A stretch of 57,957 nt of DNA from an uncultured Lachnospiraceae bacterium (GCA_910586025.1 CAJUIO010000005.1:1-57957); one strand, 5' to 3'; positions 26,074 to 35,652 are shown, counted from the stretch's first letter. Made by a program: numbers and translations. The notes: generated by a model not told the origin, from the sequence alone.

Positions 26074-27432
26074 ATGACGGATAAAAAGTTTACCAGAATG
26101 AAAAAAATATTGACAGCAGGTGTTATCATTGTGGGACTTGTCTGTGTGGCGGTAAACCACCTGAAAAGGATTCAGCCGGGAGAGGAAAAGGAGGGCGGCC
26201 TTATCTTTTCTCTCGGCAGCGCGGTGGCCGGAGAGATTGAGAGAACCTGCCTGCTGCTTCCCTCGTTTCTGGAAGCCGGGAAGGACGGCTCAGGCCCTGA
26301 ATCCTTTTTGCAGAAGGCGCTGCTGCAGAGGATGCCTATTTACAGCTACGCCGTAAAGTATGGAAAAGAGGAGTGGACAGAGGATGGGAGTATGGCGGAA
26401 ATCATTATGCGCCAGGAGGGAACGGACGAGGATCAGAAGGATATAGAGGAGAGCCGTCTTGACTACGGGGAGAATGCTTTACATATAGAAAACAGTATGC
26501 TGGAAGAGATGCAGAGGGAAAACAGTGTCCATGTGGAAAATGAGGAGCCCGCAAAGCAGGAGGCGGACATTCCGCAGGAAGAAACCACGCAGCAGGCACA
26601 GGAAGAGCAGATGGCTGAACAGGAGGCACAGATCCCGGAAAGCGGAGAGTTCTGCGTGCAGGAGACCCCTTCCTATACCTATGACTGGTCCGGGGAGTGG
26701 GGATATAATGAACTGGTTTCCAATTTTTATGCCATAGATAATACCACTTATCTGAAGGAAGACTATATGAATCTGGATTCGCTTCTGCATCAGGATCTGT
26801 CCGTGAACAAGGATGCGAAGGGGCCGCAGATTCTGATCTACCACACCCATTCCCAGGAAGCCTTTGTGGATTCGGTTCCGGGAGATCCCTCCACCTCCAT
26901 CGTGGGTGCGGGGGAAAAGCTGGCAAAGCTTCTTTCCGAGGAATACGGCTTTAAGGTGTTGCACCATACAGGGGAATATGACGTGGAGAGCAGAGATTAT
27001 GCCTACACCAATTCGCTTCCCGCACTCGAGGAGATTCTGGCTCAGAACCCTGACATAGAGGTAATCATCGATCTTCACAGGGATGCCGTGCGGGAAGAAC
27101 AGAAGCTGGTCATGGATCTGGGAGGCCGTCCCACTGCACGGTTCATGTTTTTTAACGGCCTGAGCTATATCCGGAAAAAGGGGGAGATCTCCTATCTTGA
27201 AAATGAGTATATACAGGACAATCTGGCCTTTTCCTTCCAGGCCCAGGTGGCAGCCAACGAATACTATCCGGGGATTGCCCGGAAGATCTATCTGAAGGCC
27301 TACCGCTACAATCTGCATTTAAGACCCAGGAGCATGCTCATTGAGCTGGGAGCCCAGACCAATACGGTGGAGGAGATCATGAACGCCTGTGAGCCCCTTG
27401 CACACATCATTTCCATTGTGCTTGGAGGCTGA
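26074..27432 (+). CDS. spoIIP: stage II sporulation protein P
   Basis: 452 residues. One N-terminal membrane anchor (ILTAGVIIVGLVCVAVN) precedes a long Glu/Gln-rich linker (about 130-210) and a C-terminal amidase/endopeptidase domain with ILIYHTHSQEAF (metal His), VIIDLHRDAVRE and LIELGAQTNTVEE. SpoIIP cuts peptidoglycan with SpoIID and SpoIIM during engulfment. The ATG at 26074 has GAGGTG 8 bases upstream. A CATATATT sequence at 26044-26051 resembles a SigE -10, with no good -35. Confidence 0.93.
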   Translation: MTDKKFTRMKKILTAGVIIVGLVCVAVNHLKRIQPGEEKEGGLIFSLGSAVAGEIERTCLLLPSFLEAGKDGSGPESFLQKALLQRMPIYSYAVKYGKEEWTEDGSMAEIIMRQEGTDEDQKDIEESRLDYGENALHIENSMLEEMQRENSVHVENEEPAKQEADIPQEETTQQAQEEQMAEQEAQIPESGEFCVQETPSYTYDWSGEWGYNELVSNFYAIDNTTYLKEDYMNLDSLLHQDLSVNKDAKGPQILIYHTHSQEAFVDSVPGDPSTSIVGAGEKLAKLLSEEYGFKVLHHTGEYDVESRDYAYTNSLPALEEILAQNPDIEVIIDLHRDAVREEQKLVMDLGGRPTARFMFFNGLSYIRKKGEISYLENEYIQDNLAFSFQAQVAANEYYPGIARKIYLKAYRYNLHLRPRSMLIELGAQTNTVEEIMNACEPLAHIISIVLGG

Positions 27433-27535
27433 ATGTGATATACTTCTGATAATAATGTGCTTCGGAAGGAGAACGTGAAATTGCGTTAGATCTGCGGCAC
27501 AGAACAAAAAGTACGGAAAGTGCATGGAGGTATAT

Positions 27536-29350
27536 ATGGCGCAGATAGATATAAGCAGGATCAGAAATTTCTGTATTGTGGCGCATATTGATCATGGTAA
27601 ATCCACACTGGCGGACCGGATCATAGAAAAGACGGGGCTTCTCACCAGCAGGGAGATGCAGGCCCAGGTTCTGGACAATATGGAGCTGGAAAGAGAGAGG
27701 GGAATCACGATTAAGGCCCAGACGGTGAGAACCGTTTACAAGGCACAGGACGGCGAGGAGTATATTTTCAACCTGATCGACACACCGGGCCATGTGGACT
27801 TTAATTACGAGGTCAGCAGGAGTCTGGCCGCCTGTGACGGTGCGATTTTGGTGGTGGATGCCGCCCAGGGGATCGAGGCCCAGACACTGGCAAACGTCTA
27901 TCTGGCCCTTGACCACGATCTTGAGGTTTTTCCGGTTATCAACAAAATAGATCTCCCCAGTGCGGAGCCCTGGAGAGTAAAGAACGAGATCGAGGATGTG
28001 ATCGGGATCGAGGCCCAGGACGCGCCTCTGATTTCCGCCAAAAACGGAACGGGGATTGAGGAGGTGTTAGAGGCCATTGTCAGAAAAATTCCGGCCCCTT
28101 CGGGGAATCCGGACAACCCTCTGCAGGCGCTTATTTTTGACTCCGTCTACGATCCCTATAAGGGAGTCATTATCTTCTGCCGTGTCATGGAAGGGCGGGT
28201 CTGTAAGGGGACAGGCATCCGGATGATGGCTACGGGAGCAGCCGCCGAGGTGGTGGAGGTGGGATATTTCGGTGCGGGGCAGTTCATTCCCTGCGACGAG
28301 CTTACCGCCGGAACCGTGGGCTATATCACGGCCTCCATCAAGAATGTGAAGGATACTGCGGTGGGCGATACGGTGACAGAGATAAGACGCCCCTGTGCGG
28401 AGCCTCTTCCCGGATACAAAAAGGTGAATTCCATGGTGTACTGCGGTATCTATCCGGCAGACAGCGCCAAATATACGGATCTGAGGGATGCCCTGGAAAA
28501 GCTGCAGCTCAATGACGCTTCTCTGCACTACGAGCCTGAGACCTCCGTGGCCCTCGGGTTTGGATTCCGGTGCGGTTTTCTCGGGCTTCTTCATCTGGAA
28601 ATCATACAGGAGCGTCTGGAACGCGAGTATAATCTGGATCTTGTGACCACTGCGCCGGGAGTTATCTACAAGGTGCATGAGCTTAACGGGGAGATCACGG
28701 AGCTGACGAACCCCTCCAACCTGCCGGATCCCTCTCAGATCGAATATATGGAGGAGCCCGTGGTGTCTGCGGAGATCATGGTGACTGCGGAATTTATCGG
28801 CTCCATCATGGAGCTTTGCCAGGAACGCCGGGGACGGTATCTTGGCATGGAATACATTGAGGGGACCAGAGCCCTGATTAAGTACGAGCTGCCCCTGAAC
28901 GAGATTATTTACGATTTCTTTGACGCACTGAAATCCCGGTCGAGAGGCTATGCCTCCTTTGATTATGAGCTCAAGGGCTATGAACAGTCAGAGCTGGTGA
29001 AGCTGGATATTCTGATCAATAAGGAAGAGGTGGACGCACTCTCCTTCATCGTCCATAAGGAAAGCGCTTACGAGAGGGGAAGAAGAATGTGCGAGCGGCT
29101 GAAGGACGAGATCCCAAGGCATCTGTTTGAGATTCCCATTCAGGCGGCGGTGGGAGGAAAAATCATCGCAAGAGAGACGGTAAAGGCCTTGCGCAAGGAT
29201 GTGCTGGCAAAGTGCTATGGCGGCGATATCACCAGGAAAAAGAAGCTTCTTGAAAAGCAGAAGGAAGGAAAGAAGCGCATGCGCCAGGTGGGAAATGTGG
29301 AGATTCCCCAGAAAGCGTTTATGAGCGTGCTGAAGCTGGATGAAAACTGA
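27536..29350 (+). CDS. lepA: elongation factor 4 (LepA)
   Basis: A 604-residue ribosome-associated GTPase that can back-translocate stalled ribosomes. G1 is AHIDHGKST, G3 is DTPGH, G4 is NKIDLP; the LepA-specific C-terminal domain ends with KKRMRQVGNVEIPQKAF. The ATG at 27536 has GGAGGTATAT upstream; an in-frame ATG at 27524 has none. It follows spoIIP, and its stop overlaps the start of hemW by 11 bases, a common Firmicutes order. Confidence 0.97.
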   Translation: MAQIDISRIRNFCIVAHIDHGKSTLADRIIEKTGLLTSREMQAQVLDNMELERERGITIKAQTVRTVYKAQDGEEYIFNLIDTPGHVDFNYEVSRSLAACDGAILVVDAAQGIEAQTLANVYLALDHDLEVFPVINKIDLPSAEPWRVKNEIEDVIGIEAQDAPLISAKNGTGIEEVLEAIVRKIPAPSGNPDNPLQALIFDSVYDPYKGVIIFCRVMEGRVCKGTGIRMMATGAAAEVVEVGYFGAGQFIPCDELTAGTVGYITASIKNVKDTAVGDTVTEIRRPCAEPLPGYKKVNSMVYCGIYPADSAKYTDLRDALEKLQLNDASLHYEPETSVALGFGFRCGFLGLLHLEIIQERLEREYNLDLVTTAPGVIYKVHELNGEITELTNPSNLPDPSQIEYMEEPVVSAEIMVTAEFIGSIMELCQERRGRYLGMEYIEGTRALIKYELPLNEIIYDFFDALKSRSRGYASFDYELKGYEQSELVKLDILINKEEVDALSFIVHKESAYERGRRMCERLKDEIPRHLFEIPIQAAVGGKIIARETVKALRKDVLAKCYGGDITRKKKLLEKQKEGKKRMRQVGNVEIPQKAFMSVLKLDEN

Positions 29351-30479
29351 AAGGCGGCCTTTAAGTCTTTATCTCCATATACCCTTCTGCGTCCGCAAAT
29401 GCCTGTACTGCGACTTCCTCTCGGGTCCTAGAACCAAAGAGGAGCAGGAGCGTTATCTGAGCTGTCTTATCCGGGAGATCAGGCGGGAGGCGGATGCCTG
29501 TAAGGACTGTCTGGTAGAGACTGTTTTTGTAGGGGGAGGTACTCCGTCCCTCCTTGCGCCGGAGTGGATGGAGAGGATCCTGCTGACGGTTTCCGGCAGC
29601 TACCATCTGGCCAAGGACTGCGAGATCACCATAGAGGCAAATCCGGGCACCGCTCCCAAACCAAAGCTTTGCTCATTATTCCGGATGGGAGTGAACCGCC
29701 TGAGTATCGGGCTTCAGTCGGCGGTGGATGAGGAGCTTGCGGCGCTTGGGAGAATTCACACCTTTTCAGATTTTCTTGCCACCTATGAGGCGGCGGCAGA
29801 AGCCGGGTTTACCAATATCAACGTGGATCTGATGTCCGGAATTCCTCTGCAGAGCGCGGAAAGCTGGACAAAGACGCTGGAGAGGGCGCTTTCCCTTGAG
29901 CCGGCGCATATATCCGCCTACAGTCTGATCATTGAGGAGGGGACTTACTTCTACGAGCACAGGCCATCCCTTCCGGATGAGGAGACGGACCGGCTTCTCT
30001 ACAGGATGACGAACGAAATGCTCGGGGCGCACGGATATCATCGGTATGAGATCTCCAACTATGCCAGGGAGGGCTTTGAGTGCAGACACAACCTGGTGTA
30101 CTGGAGGAGAGGGGAGTACGCCGGCTTCGGTCTGGGAGCCGCTTCTCTTGTGGGAAACACACGGTACCGCAATTGTGAGGATTTTGATGCTTACATCGGA
30201 AGGGAAGGAGACTGCAGGCAGGAGGAGAATGTCCTTTCCGTTCCGGAGCAGATGGAGGAGTTTATGTTTCTGGGGCTGCGGCTTACCCGCGGAGTTTCTA
30301 ACCTGGATTTCCGGAAGGCCTTTGGAAGAACCATTCAGGAGGTCTATCCCGGAATTACGGAAGGTCTTATCGGACAGGGACTTTTGTGCCGGGATAAAGG
30401 AGAAGGGGACGAGAGATTTTTTTTAAGCGAACGGGGTCTTGATGTCAGCAATCGGGTGATGGCGGAGTTTCTGTTCTAG
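29340..30479 (+). CDS. hemW: radical SAM heme chaperone HemW
   Basis: 379 residues. The N-terminal SAM iron-sulfur motif is HIPFCVRKCLYCDFLSG (CxxxCxxC plus the extra Cys typical of HemW), followed by FVGGGTPSLL. HemW delivers heme to respiratory proteins; older annotations call it coproporphyrinogen oxidase. Translation overlaps lepA by 11 bases. In many Clostridia hrcA-grpE-dnaK follows, but here sigK does. Confidence 0.93.
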   Translation: MKTERRPLSLYLHIPFCVRKCLYCDFLSGPRTKEEQERYLSCLIREIRREADACKDCLVETVFVGGGTPSLLAPEWMERILLTVSGSYHLAKDCEITIEANPGTAPKPKLCSLFRMGVNRLSIGLQSAVDEELAALGRIHTFSDFLATYEAAAEAGFTNINVDLMSGIPLQSAESWTKTLERALSLEPAHISAYSLIIEEGTYFYEHRPSLPDEETDRLLYRMTNEMLGAHGYHRYEISNYAREGFECRHNLVYWRRGEYAGFGLGAASLVGNTRYRNCEDFDAYIGREGDCRQEENVLSVPEQMEEFMFLGLRLTRGVSNLDFRKAFGRTIQEVYPGITEGLIGQGLLCRDKGEGDERFFLSERGLDVSNRVMAEFLF

Positions 30480-30507
30480 GACAATACAATTTATTTTGTG
30501 GAAAGGC

Positions 30508-30535
30508 ACTTGAAGGGCCGCCGGGTCATACAATA
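30508..30535 (+). promoter_or_regulatory. candidate SigE/SigK-type promoter of sigK
   Basis: CATACAATA at 30527-30535 fits both the SigE -10 (CATACAnT) and SigK -10 (CATAnnnTA) patterns. An AC dinucleotide 17 bases upstream (30508-30509) fits the SigK -35. The start would be near 30542, 19 bases before the sigK start codon. Confidence 0.55.
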
Positions 30536-30560
30536 ATAAAAATGACTTTGGGGGCGCCTT

Positions 30561-31196
30561 TTGAAAACCTTTAGTCAACCGCTGCCGGCTTCGGAGGAGG
30601 CCTATTATCTGCAGCTTCTAAAAGAGGGAAACGGCGAAGAAGCAAAAAAGGCAAGGGAAATTTTAATAGAAAGAAACCTTCGCCTGGTAGCCCACATTGC
30701 CAAAAAATATCAAAACGTGGATGAGGACATGGAGGATCTGATCTCCATCGGAACCATCGGCCTGATCAAAGCGATCTCCTCCTTTGATGCGGGGAAGGGA
30801 AAGCTGAGCACCTATGCGTCGCGCTGTATTGACAATGAGCTTCTGATGCTGCTCCGCTCCAAGAAAAAGAGTGCGAGAGAGGTTTCCCTGTTTGAACCGA
30901 TCGGCACGGATAAGGAAGGAAATGAGATCAACCTGCTTGATATTATTGAGCAGGATCAGGTTGATGTGACGGAGCAGATGGAATTTTGCGAGAATGCGAA
31001 AAAGATGAAAAGGCTTCTGGCGGAAGTGTTAAATGACAGGGAGAGAGAAATTATTTATCTTAGATACGGACTTCTGACAGGCAGGGACGTGACGCAGCGC
31101 GAGATCGGGGAGGCGCTTCATATTTCGAGAAGCTATGTGTCAAGGATTGAGAAGAAGGCCCTTTCGAAGCTGCGGAAGAAGTTTGAGGAGGGATAG
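30561..31196 (+). CDS. sigK: sporulation sigma factor SigK, without pro-sequence
   Basis: A 211-residue mother-cell late sporulation sigma factor. Region 2 includes NLRLVAHIAKKYQNVDEDME and DLISIGTIGLIKAIS; region 4 includes TQREIGEALHISRSYVSRIE. The N-terminus MKTFSQPLPASEE aligns with mature SigK; the ~20-residue pro-peptide found in Bacillus is missing, and an in-frame stop at 30543 rules out an upstream extension. The start is TTG. The gene is uninterrupted by a skin element. A perfect hairpin terminator follows. Confidence 0.93.
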   Translation: MKTFSQPLPASEEAYYLQLLKEGNGEEAKKAREILIERNLRLVAHIAKKYQNVDEDMEDLISIGTIGLIKAISSFDAGKGKLSTYASRCIDNELLMLLRSKKKSAREVSLFEPIGTDKEGNEINLLDIIEQDQVDVTEQMEFCENAKKMKRLLAEVLNDREREIIYLRYGLLTGRDVTQREIGEALHISRSYVSRIEKKALSKLRKKFEEG

Positions 31197-31235
31197 GCAC
31201 ATAGGATAGAGGAGATACGGGAACACCAGGGCGAT

Positions 31236-31290
31236 GGGATAGAGCCAAATCCAGCTATAAATGCTGAAGCCGGTTCTGTCCCGTTTTTAT
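31236..31290 (+). terminator. rho-independent terminator of sigK
   Basis: GGGATAGAGCC (31236-31246) pairs with GGTTCTGTCCC (31272-31282) over 11 bp including two G-U pairs; CAGC/GCTG pair inside the loop. GTTTTTATT follows. It lies 40 bases after the sigK stop and separates it from the accessory patch. The rest of the gap to 31430 shows nothing I recognise. Confidence 0.75.
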
Positions 31291-31429
31291 TCCTGCGAGC
31301 AACGAGCCAAGTGGCTGCTTGCAGCGGGGTCTTTGATTGTTTGGATCCTTGTAGATAAAAGCCGACCTTTATTTTTCTAAGAAGCTAAAAATTCAGACAA
31401 AAAGCAATAACGTAAGGCAGGTAAAGAGT

Positions 31430-32631
31430 ATGGATGTAATTAATTTGGGAATTCTTGCGCATGTGGACGCAGGCAAAACGACGCTGACAGAGGGCATGCT
31501 GTTTCAGGCCGGATGTATCCGGGCAATGGGAAATGTAGATGATGGAACGACCGTTACGGATTCAATGGACTTAGAGAAAAAGCGGGGAATAACAATCAAG
31601 TCATCGGTTATATCGTTTGAATGGAATAATATAAAGATTAATTTAATTGACACTCCCGGGCATTTTGATTTTTTGTCTGAAGTAGAAAGCGTATTGCATG
31701 TACTTGATGTTGTTGTGCTGGTGATTGCTGCCAGGGAAGGGGTTCAGGCGCAGACAAGATTATTTTTCAGGAAACTTTCCGAACTGAATATCCCAACGGT
31801 TATTTTTATTAATAAACTGGACAGGATGGGGGTGAATTATGAAGACCTTATCAAAACGATAAGAACTAAGCTGACGGACGAAATACTGGAATGTCAAAGG
31901 TATCACGGGGTAGGTGGGAAGCAGGTAGAAATAGAGGATATCCCGTTGGATGATGAAGAACTGCAAATGAAATTATTGCTTTCATCAGAAACATTGATAA
32001 AAAAATATGATGAGTCGCAGGAAATAACTACAAAAGATTATGAAACAGAATTTATCCATCTTATTCGAGGCGGGAAATTATATCCTGTGATGGGCGGAGT
32101 CGCATTAAAAAATCAGGGAATTAATAGCTTGATGGACATGCTGACAAAAATCATGGCAGATGTTAAGCCCCAAATGGATATATTGTCAGCGTATGTTTTT
32201 AAAGTGGATTTTGACCAGAAAGGACAAAACGTATTTTTTTCAGGGTTTTCAGCGGAACTGTTATTGTCAGACAAAATGTATATATCAAGAATGATGAATT
32301 CCGCAGATTGGTTCCAATCGCACTGAAAAAGGCATTGAATGATGCGGCTGTAGAAATATTGGAGCCATGGCAAAATTTCATAATAAGTGTTCCTGCCTAT
32401 TATGATAAAACGGTGCTGAATGATATATGTAAAATGAAAGCCAGAATCACAGAGTACCAATATGGAGAAACGGAGACTTGTTTTATAGGAAAGGCCCTTC
32501 TCCAGGATATGATGAATTATGAATCAAGGCTGAACATTCTGACCCATGGAAGTGCGTCAATTTTACAGGATTTTTTCAAATATTTACCGATGGATGAGAG
32601 TGTGGAGGCATTAATGGAGAAATATAAATGA
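31430..32631 (+). pseudogene. Tet(M)-like ribosomal-protection protein pseudogene with internal deletion
   Basis: The first part (31430 to about 32285) encodes a translation-factor GTPase of the tetracycline ribosomal-protection family: LGILAHVDAGKTTLTEGM (G1), EKKRGITIKS (G2), DTPGHFDFL (G3) and INKLDRMG (G4), then a domain II start ending near ELLLSDKMYI. There the reading frame jumps: in the -1 frame the sequence continues as KNDEFRRLVPIALKKAL, which matches the C-terminal region of Tet(M), and runs to 32631. Roughly 200 codons (domains II-IV) are missing compared with the ~640-residue family, and the continuous frame stops at 32326. The product cannot be functional in ribosomal protection. 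Low GC suggests transfer. Confidence 0.85.
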
Positions 32632-32769
32632 AAAATATCAGGACATTCACCGTGTATCGGTGGATAACTGAGGTTTAATGATTACACAGACCGGGAAGCG
32701 GTTCCTGTAATGCTTTTTAAAGTACATGAAAGCAGACGAAAAAGCGATTAAAAAAGCCTGACGATTTTC

Positions 32770-32798
32770 TTGTATATTTGTGAAAATCTATATATAAT
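32770..32798 (+). promoter_or_regulatory. SigA promoter of the AAA/nuclease gene
   Basis: TTGTAT (32770-32775), 17 bases, TATAAT (32793-32798), about 33 bases upstream of the start codon. Confidence 0.7.
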
Positions 32799-32830
32799 GA
32801 AAGAGGGCGGATATATGGAGGGACGTTTTT

Positions 32831-34522
32831 ATGGCAAGGACTGTAGGAATTGGCATCCAAAGTTTTGACAAATTGATCAGGAACCGGTATTTATATATTG
32901 ATAAGACGAATTTCATCAGAGAATGGTGGGAAAGTGGGGATGATGTAACCTTGATTACACGTCCCCGCAGATTCGGTAAGACTCTGAATATGAACATGCT
33001 CGAGAGGTTTTTTTCTGTAGCGTATGCGGGATGGGGAGAAATTTTTGAAGGTCTTTCCATATGGAAGGACGAGAAGTACCAAAACCTTCAGGGAACCTAC
33101 CCTGTAATCTTCTTAAGCTTTGCCGGAATAAAGTCGTCTTCCTTTGATGAGGCCAGAAAAAGTTTATTTTATCTGATTGAAAAATTGTATAACAGATATG
33201 AATTTTTGCTGAAGGAAGATATCCTGAATGAAAAGGAAAAGGATTTCATAAAAAGCATTTCTGTCAATATGGATAATTATTCCGCTATTTCATCGCTTGG
33301 GACTCTGTCCGAGTTTCTGTATCGTTGCTATGGAAAAAAGGTGATTATCCTGCTGGACGAATATGACACGCCGCTTCAGGAGGCCTGGGTATACGGTTAT
33401 TGGAAAGAGATGGTGGAATTCATCAGGGGCCTGTTCAATTCCACCTTCAAGACGAACCCGTATCTGGAGCGGGCGGTCATGACGGGAATCACAAGGGTAA
33501 GCAAGGAATCCATTTTCTCAGATCCGAATAATCTGGAAGTAGTGACCACCACGTCGGAGAAATATGAAGACAGCTTCGGGTTTACGGAGGAAGAGGTATG
33601 GGCGGCATTGCGGGAATGCGGCCTGTACGAAAACCGACTGGCCGTAAAAGACTGGTATGACGGCTTCACGTTCGGAAAGAGGAAGGATATCTATAATCCA
33701 TGGTCGATTATCAATTATCTGGATAAAAAAAGGCTTTCCACTTATTGGGCCAACACCAGCAGCAACGGGCTGGTGGATAAGCTGATTCGGGAAGGAAGCG
33801 TGGATGTCAAAATCTCCATGGAAAATTTGCTGAAGGGACAGCATCTGTACAAAGAGATTGATGAACAGATTATTTTTGACCAGTTGGACGCGGATGAGAA
33901 CGCCATCTGGAGCCTGTTCCTGGCCGGCGGATACCTGAAAGTGGAGAGTTATGAATTAAATGAGGACACGGGAGCGGATCTGTATGAGCTGGCGCTGACG
34001 AACAAGGAAGTACAGATTATGTTTCAGAGGATGATCCGGAAATGGTTTACCGGTACGGGGACGACCTACAACGGCTTTATCAGGGCGCTTTTGCAGGATG
34101 ACGTAAAATCCATGAATGCCTATATGAACCGGGTAGCCCTGGCCACGTTCAGCTATTTTGACGGCGGAAGGAACCCCTCCATGGAGTCACAGCCGGAGCG
34201 GTTCTACCACGGCTTTGTCCTGGGACTGGCCGTGGAGCTGGCAGACCGTTATGTCATCACCTCCAACCGGGAAAGTGGATTCGGAAGGTATGATGTGATG
34301 ATGGAGCCGAAGAGCGGAGCAGATAATGCGGTAGTAATGGAATTCAAGGTCAGAGATTCGGGGGAGGAGAAATCCCTGGAGGATACCGCAGATGCCGCCC
34401 TGAAACAGATTGAGGAAAAGCGGTATCAGGCAGATTTAGAGAGCAGGGGATTCTCCGGCGGGCGAATCCGGAAATATGGCTTTGCATTTGAGGGGAAAGA
34501 AGTTCTGATTAAAAAAGCTTGA
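32831..34522 (+). CDS. AAA-ATPase-like / PD-(D/E)XK nuclease family protein
   Basis: 563 residues. The N-terminal AAA-ATPase-like domain has FDKLIRNRYLYIDKT, a Walker A LITRPRRFGKT (about 38-48), and Walker B VIILLDEYDTP. The C-terminal PD-(D/E)XK-like domain shows D in GFGRYDVMMEP and ExK in AVVMEFKVRD (about 500-520). This DUF1703-type family is abundant in Bacteroidetes and Lachnospiraceae; the function is unknown and mobile or defence-related roles have been suggested. GGAGGGACG lies upstream. The 5' third is AT-rich (27-37% GC by hand count) and the 3' half GC-rich (62%), suggesting a mosaic gene. Confidence 0.82.
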   Translation: MARTVGIGIQSFDKLIRNRYLYIDKTNFIREWWESGDDVTLITRPRRFGKTLNMNMLERFFSVAYAGWGEIFEGLSIWKDEKYQNLQGTYPVIFLSFAGIKSSSFDEARKSLFYLIEKLYNRYEFLLKEDILNEKEKDFIKSISVNMDNYSAISSLGTLSEFLYRCYGKKVIILLDEYDTPLQEAWVYGYWKEMVEFIRGLFNSTFKTNPYLERAVMTGITRVSKESIFSDPNNLEVVTTTSEKYEDSFGFTEEEVWAALRECGLYENRLAVKDWYDGFTFGKRKDIYNPWSIINYLDKKRLSTYWANTSSNGLVDKLIREGSVDVKISMENLLKGQHLYKEIDEQIIFDQLDADENAIWSLFLAGGYLKVESYELNEDTGADLYELALTNKEVQIMFQRMIRKWFTGTGTTYNGFIRALLQDDVKSMNAYMNRVALATFSYFDGGRNPSMESQPERFYHGFVLGLAVELADRYVITSNRESGFGRYDVMMEPKSGADNAVVMEFKVRDSGEEKSLEDTADAALKQIEEKRYQADLESRGFSGGRIRKYGFAFEGKEVLIKKA

Positions 34523-34537
34523 AGCGGAGGATAAGAA

Positions 34538-35593
34538 ATGCAGACGATAAAGGAAATACTGAGAGTCGCAAGGGATGCGGGTGCGTCGGACGTACATATT
34601 ACTGCGGGATCCGTGCCCAAAATGAGAGTGCAGGGACAGTTGATTTCCATGGAATTCCCAAGGATGCTTCCGGCTGATACGGAGGGGTTCCTCGGGGAGA
34701 TCATGGATGAGGCACAGAGGGTGTCCTTCGAATCAAAGGGAGAGGCCGATCTGTCCTTCTCCATTTCGGACGAGGGCAGATACCGTGTCAATGCTTACAG
34801 ACAGAGGGGATCGGCTGCCATTGCCATCCGTCTGGTGGGTGCCAGGATCCCTTCTGCCAGAGAGCTTGGCATGCCGGAATCCGTTCTTGGCCTTTCGGAC
34901 AAAAGGAGAGGGCTTGTGCTGGTGGCAGGACCTGCGGGGAGCGGCAAATCCACCACGCTTGCGGCGCTCATAGACAGGATCAACGACAGCAGGGAGTGTA
35001 ACATCATTACGCTGGAGGACCCGATCGAATACCTTCACAGTCACAAAAAATCCATGGTAAATCAAAGAGAGATCGGACTGGATTCGGAAAGCTTTCAGTC
35101 CGCACTGCGCTCTGCCCTAAGGGAGGATCCGGACGTGATCCTTGTGGGAGAGCTGCGCGACCCCGAGACCATCAGCATGGCCCTTACGGCGGCTGAGACG
35201 GGACATCTGGTGCTCTCGGCCCTGCACACCAGGGGGGCCGCCAACACCATTGACCGCATCGTGGAGGTGTTTCCCGTCCAGCACCAGCAGCAGATCCGGG
35301 TGCAGCTTTCCGGTGTTCTCGAGGCCATTGTCTCCCAACAGCTGATTTCCAGGGCGGACAACTTCGGAAGAGTGACGGCTTTCGAGGTGCTTCTTGTGAA
35401 TCAGGCGGTGAGAAGTCTGATCCGGGAGGGAAAATACTATCAGCTCATGACGGTGATGAAGACGGACCGCAGAGGAGGCATGCTCACCATGGATGAATCC
35501 CTGATACAGCTGTGCCATGAGGGCAGAATCAGCAGGGATGCGGCTATCTCCTCTGCAGTAGACCCGGAGGGTGTGAGGAGCAAGCTGTTCTGA
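34538..35593 (+). CDS. pilT: type IV pilus retraction ATPase PilT-like
   Basis: 351 residues of the GspE/PilT secretion ATPase superfamily. Walker A is GPAGSGKSTTLAALI (about 130-144), the Asp box is ITLEDPIEYLHS, Walker B is DPDVILVGELRDPETI, and the His box region is TGHLVLSALHT. The length and the short N-terminal domain fit PilT rather than PilB. GGAGGATAAGAA precedes the ATG. The rest of the pilus genes are not here. It is followed by a strong terminator and sits near comM and dprA, consistent with DNA uptake (inferred). Confidence 0.92.
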   Translation: MQTIKEILRVARDAGASDVHITAGSVPKMRVQGQLISMEFPRMLPADTEGFLGEIMDEAQRVSFESKGEADLSFSISDEGRYRVNAYRQRGSAAIAIRLVGARIPSARELGMPESVLGLSDKRRGLVLVAGPAGSGKSTTLAALIDRINDSRECNIITLEDPIEYLHSHKKSMVNQREIGLDSESFQSALRSALREDPDVILVGELRDPETISMALTAAETGHLVLSALHTRGAANTIDRIVEVFPVQHQQQIRVQLSGVLEAIVSQQLISRADNFGRVTAFEVLLVNQAVRSLIREGKYYQLMTVMKTDRRGGMLTMDESLIQLCHEGRISRDAAISSAVDPEGVRSKLF

Positions 35594-35652
35594 TCATAAA
35601 TATTTAATAAATTTTAATAAATGCATAATTGCTTTTTTGATCTTTTTCGGCT

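Noticed and set aside
30561..31196. Possible skin-type insertion in sigK
   Set aside because: The reading frame is continuous through regions 2 and 4; no recombinase or interruption is present.
32645..32665. ATTCACCG/CGGTGGAT hairpin after the Tet-like pseudogene
   Set aside because: An 8-bp stem without a T tract; not convincing as a terminator.
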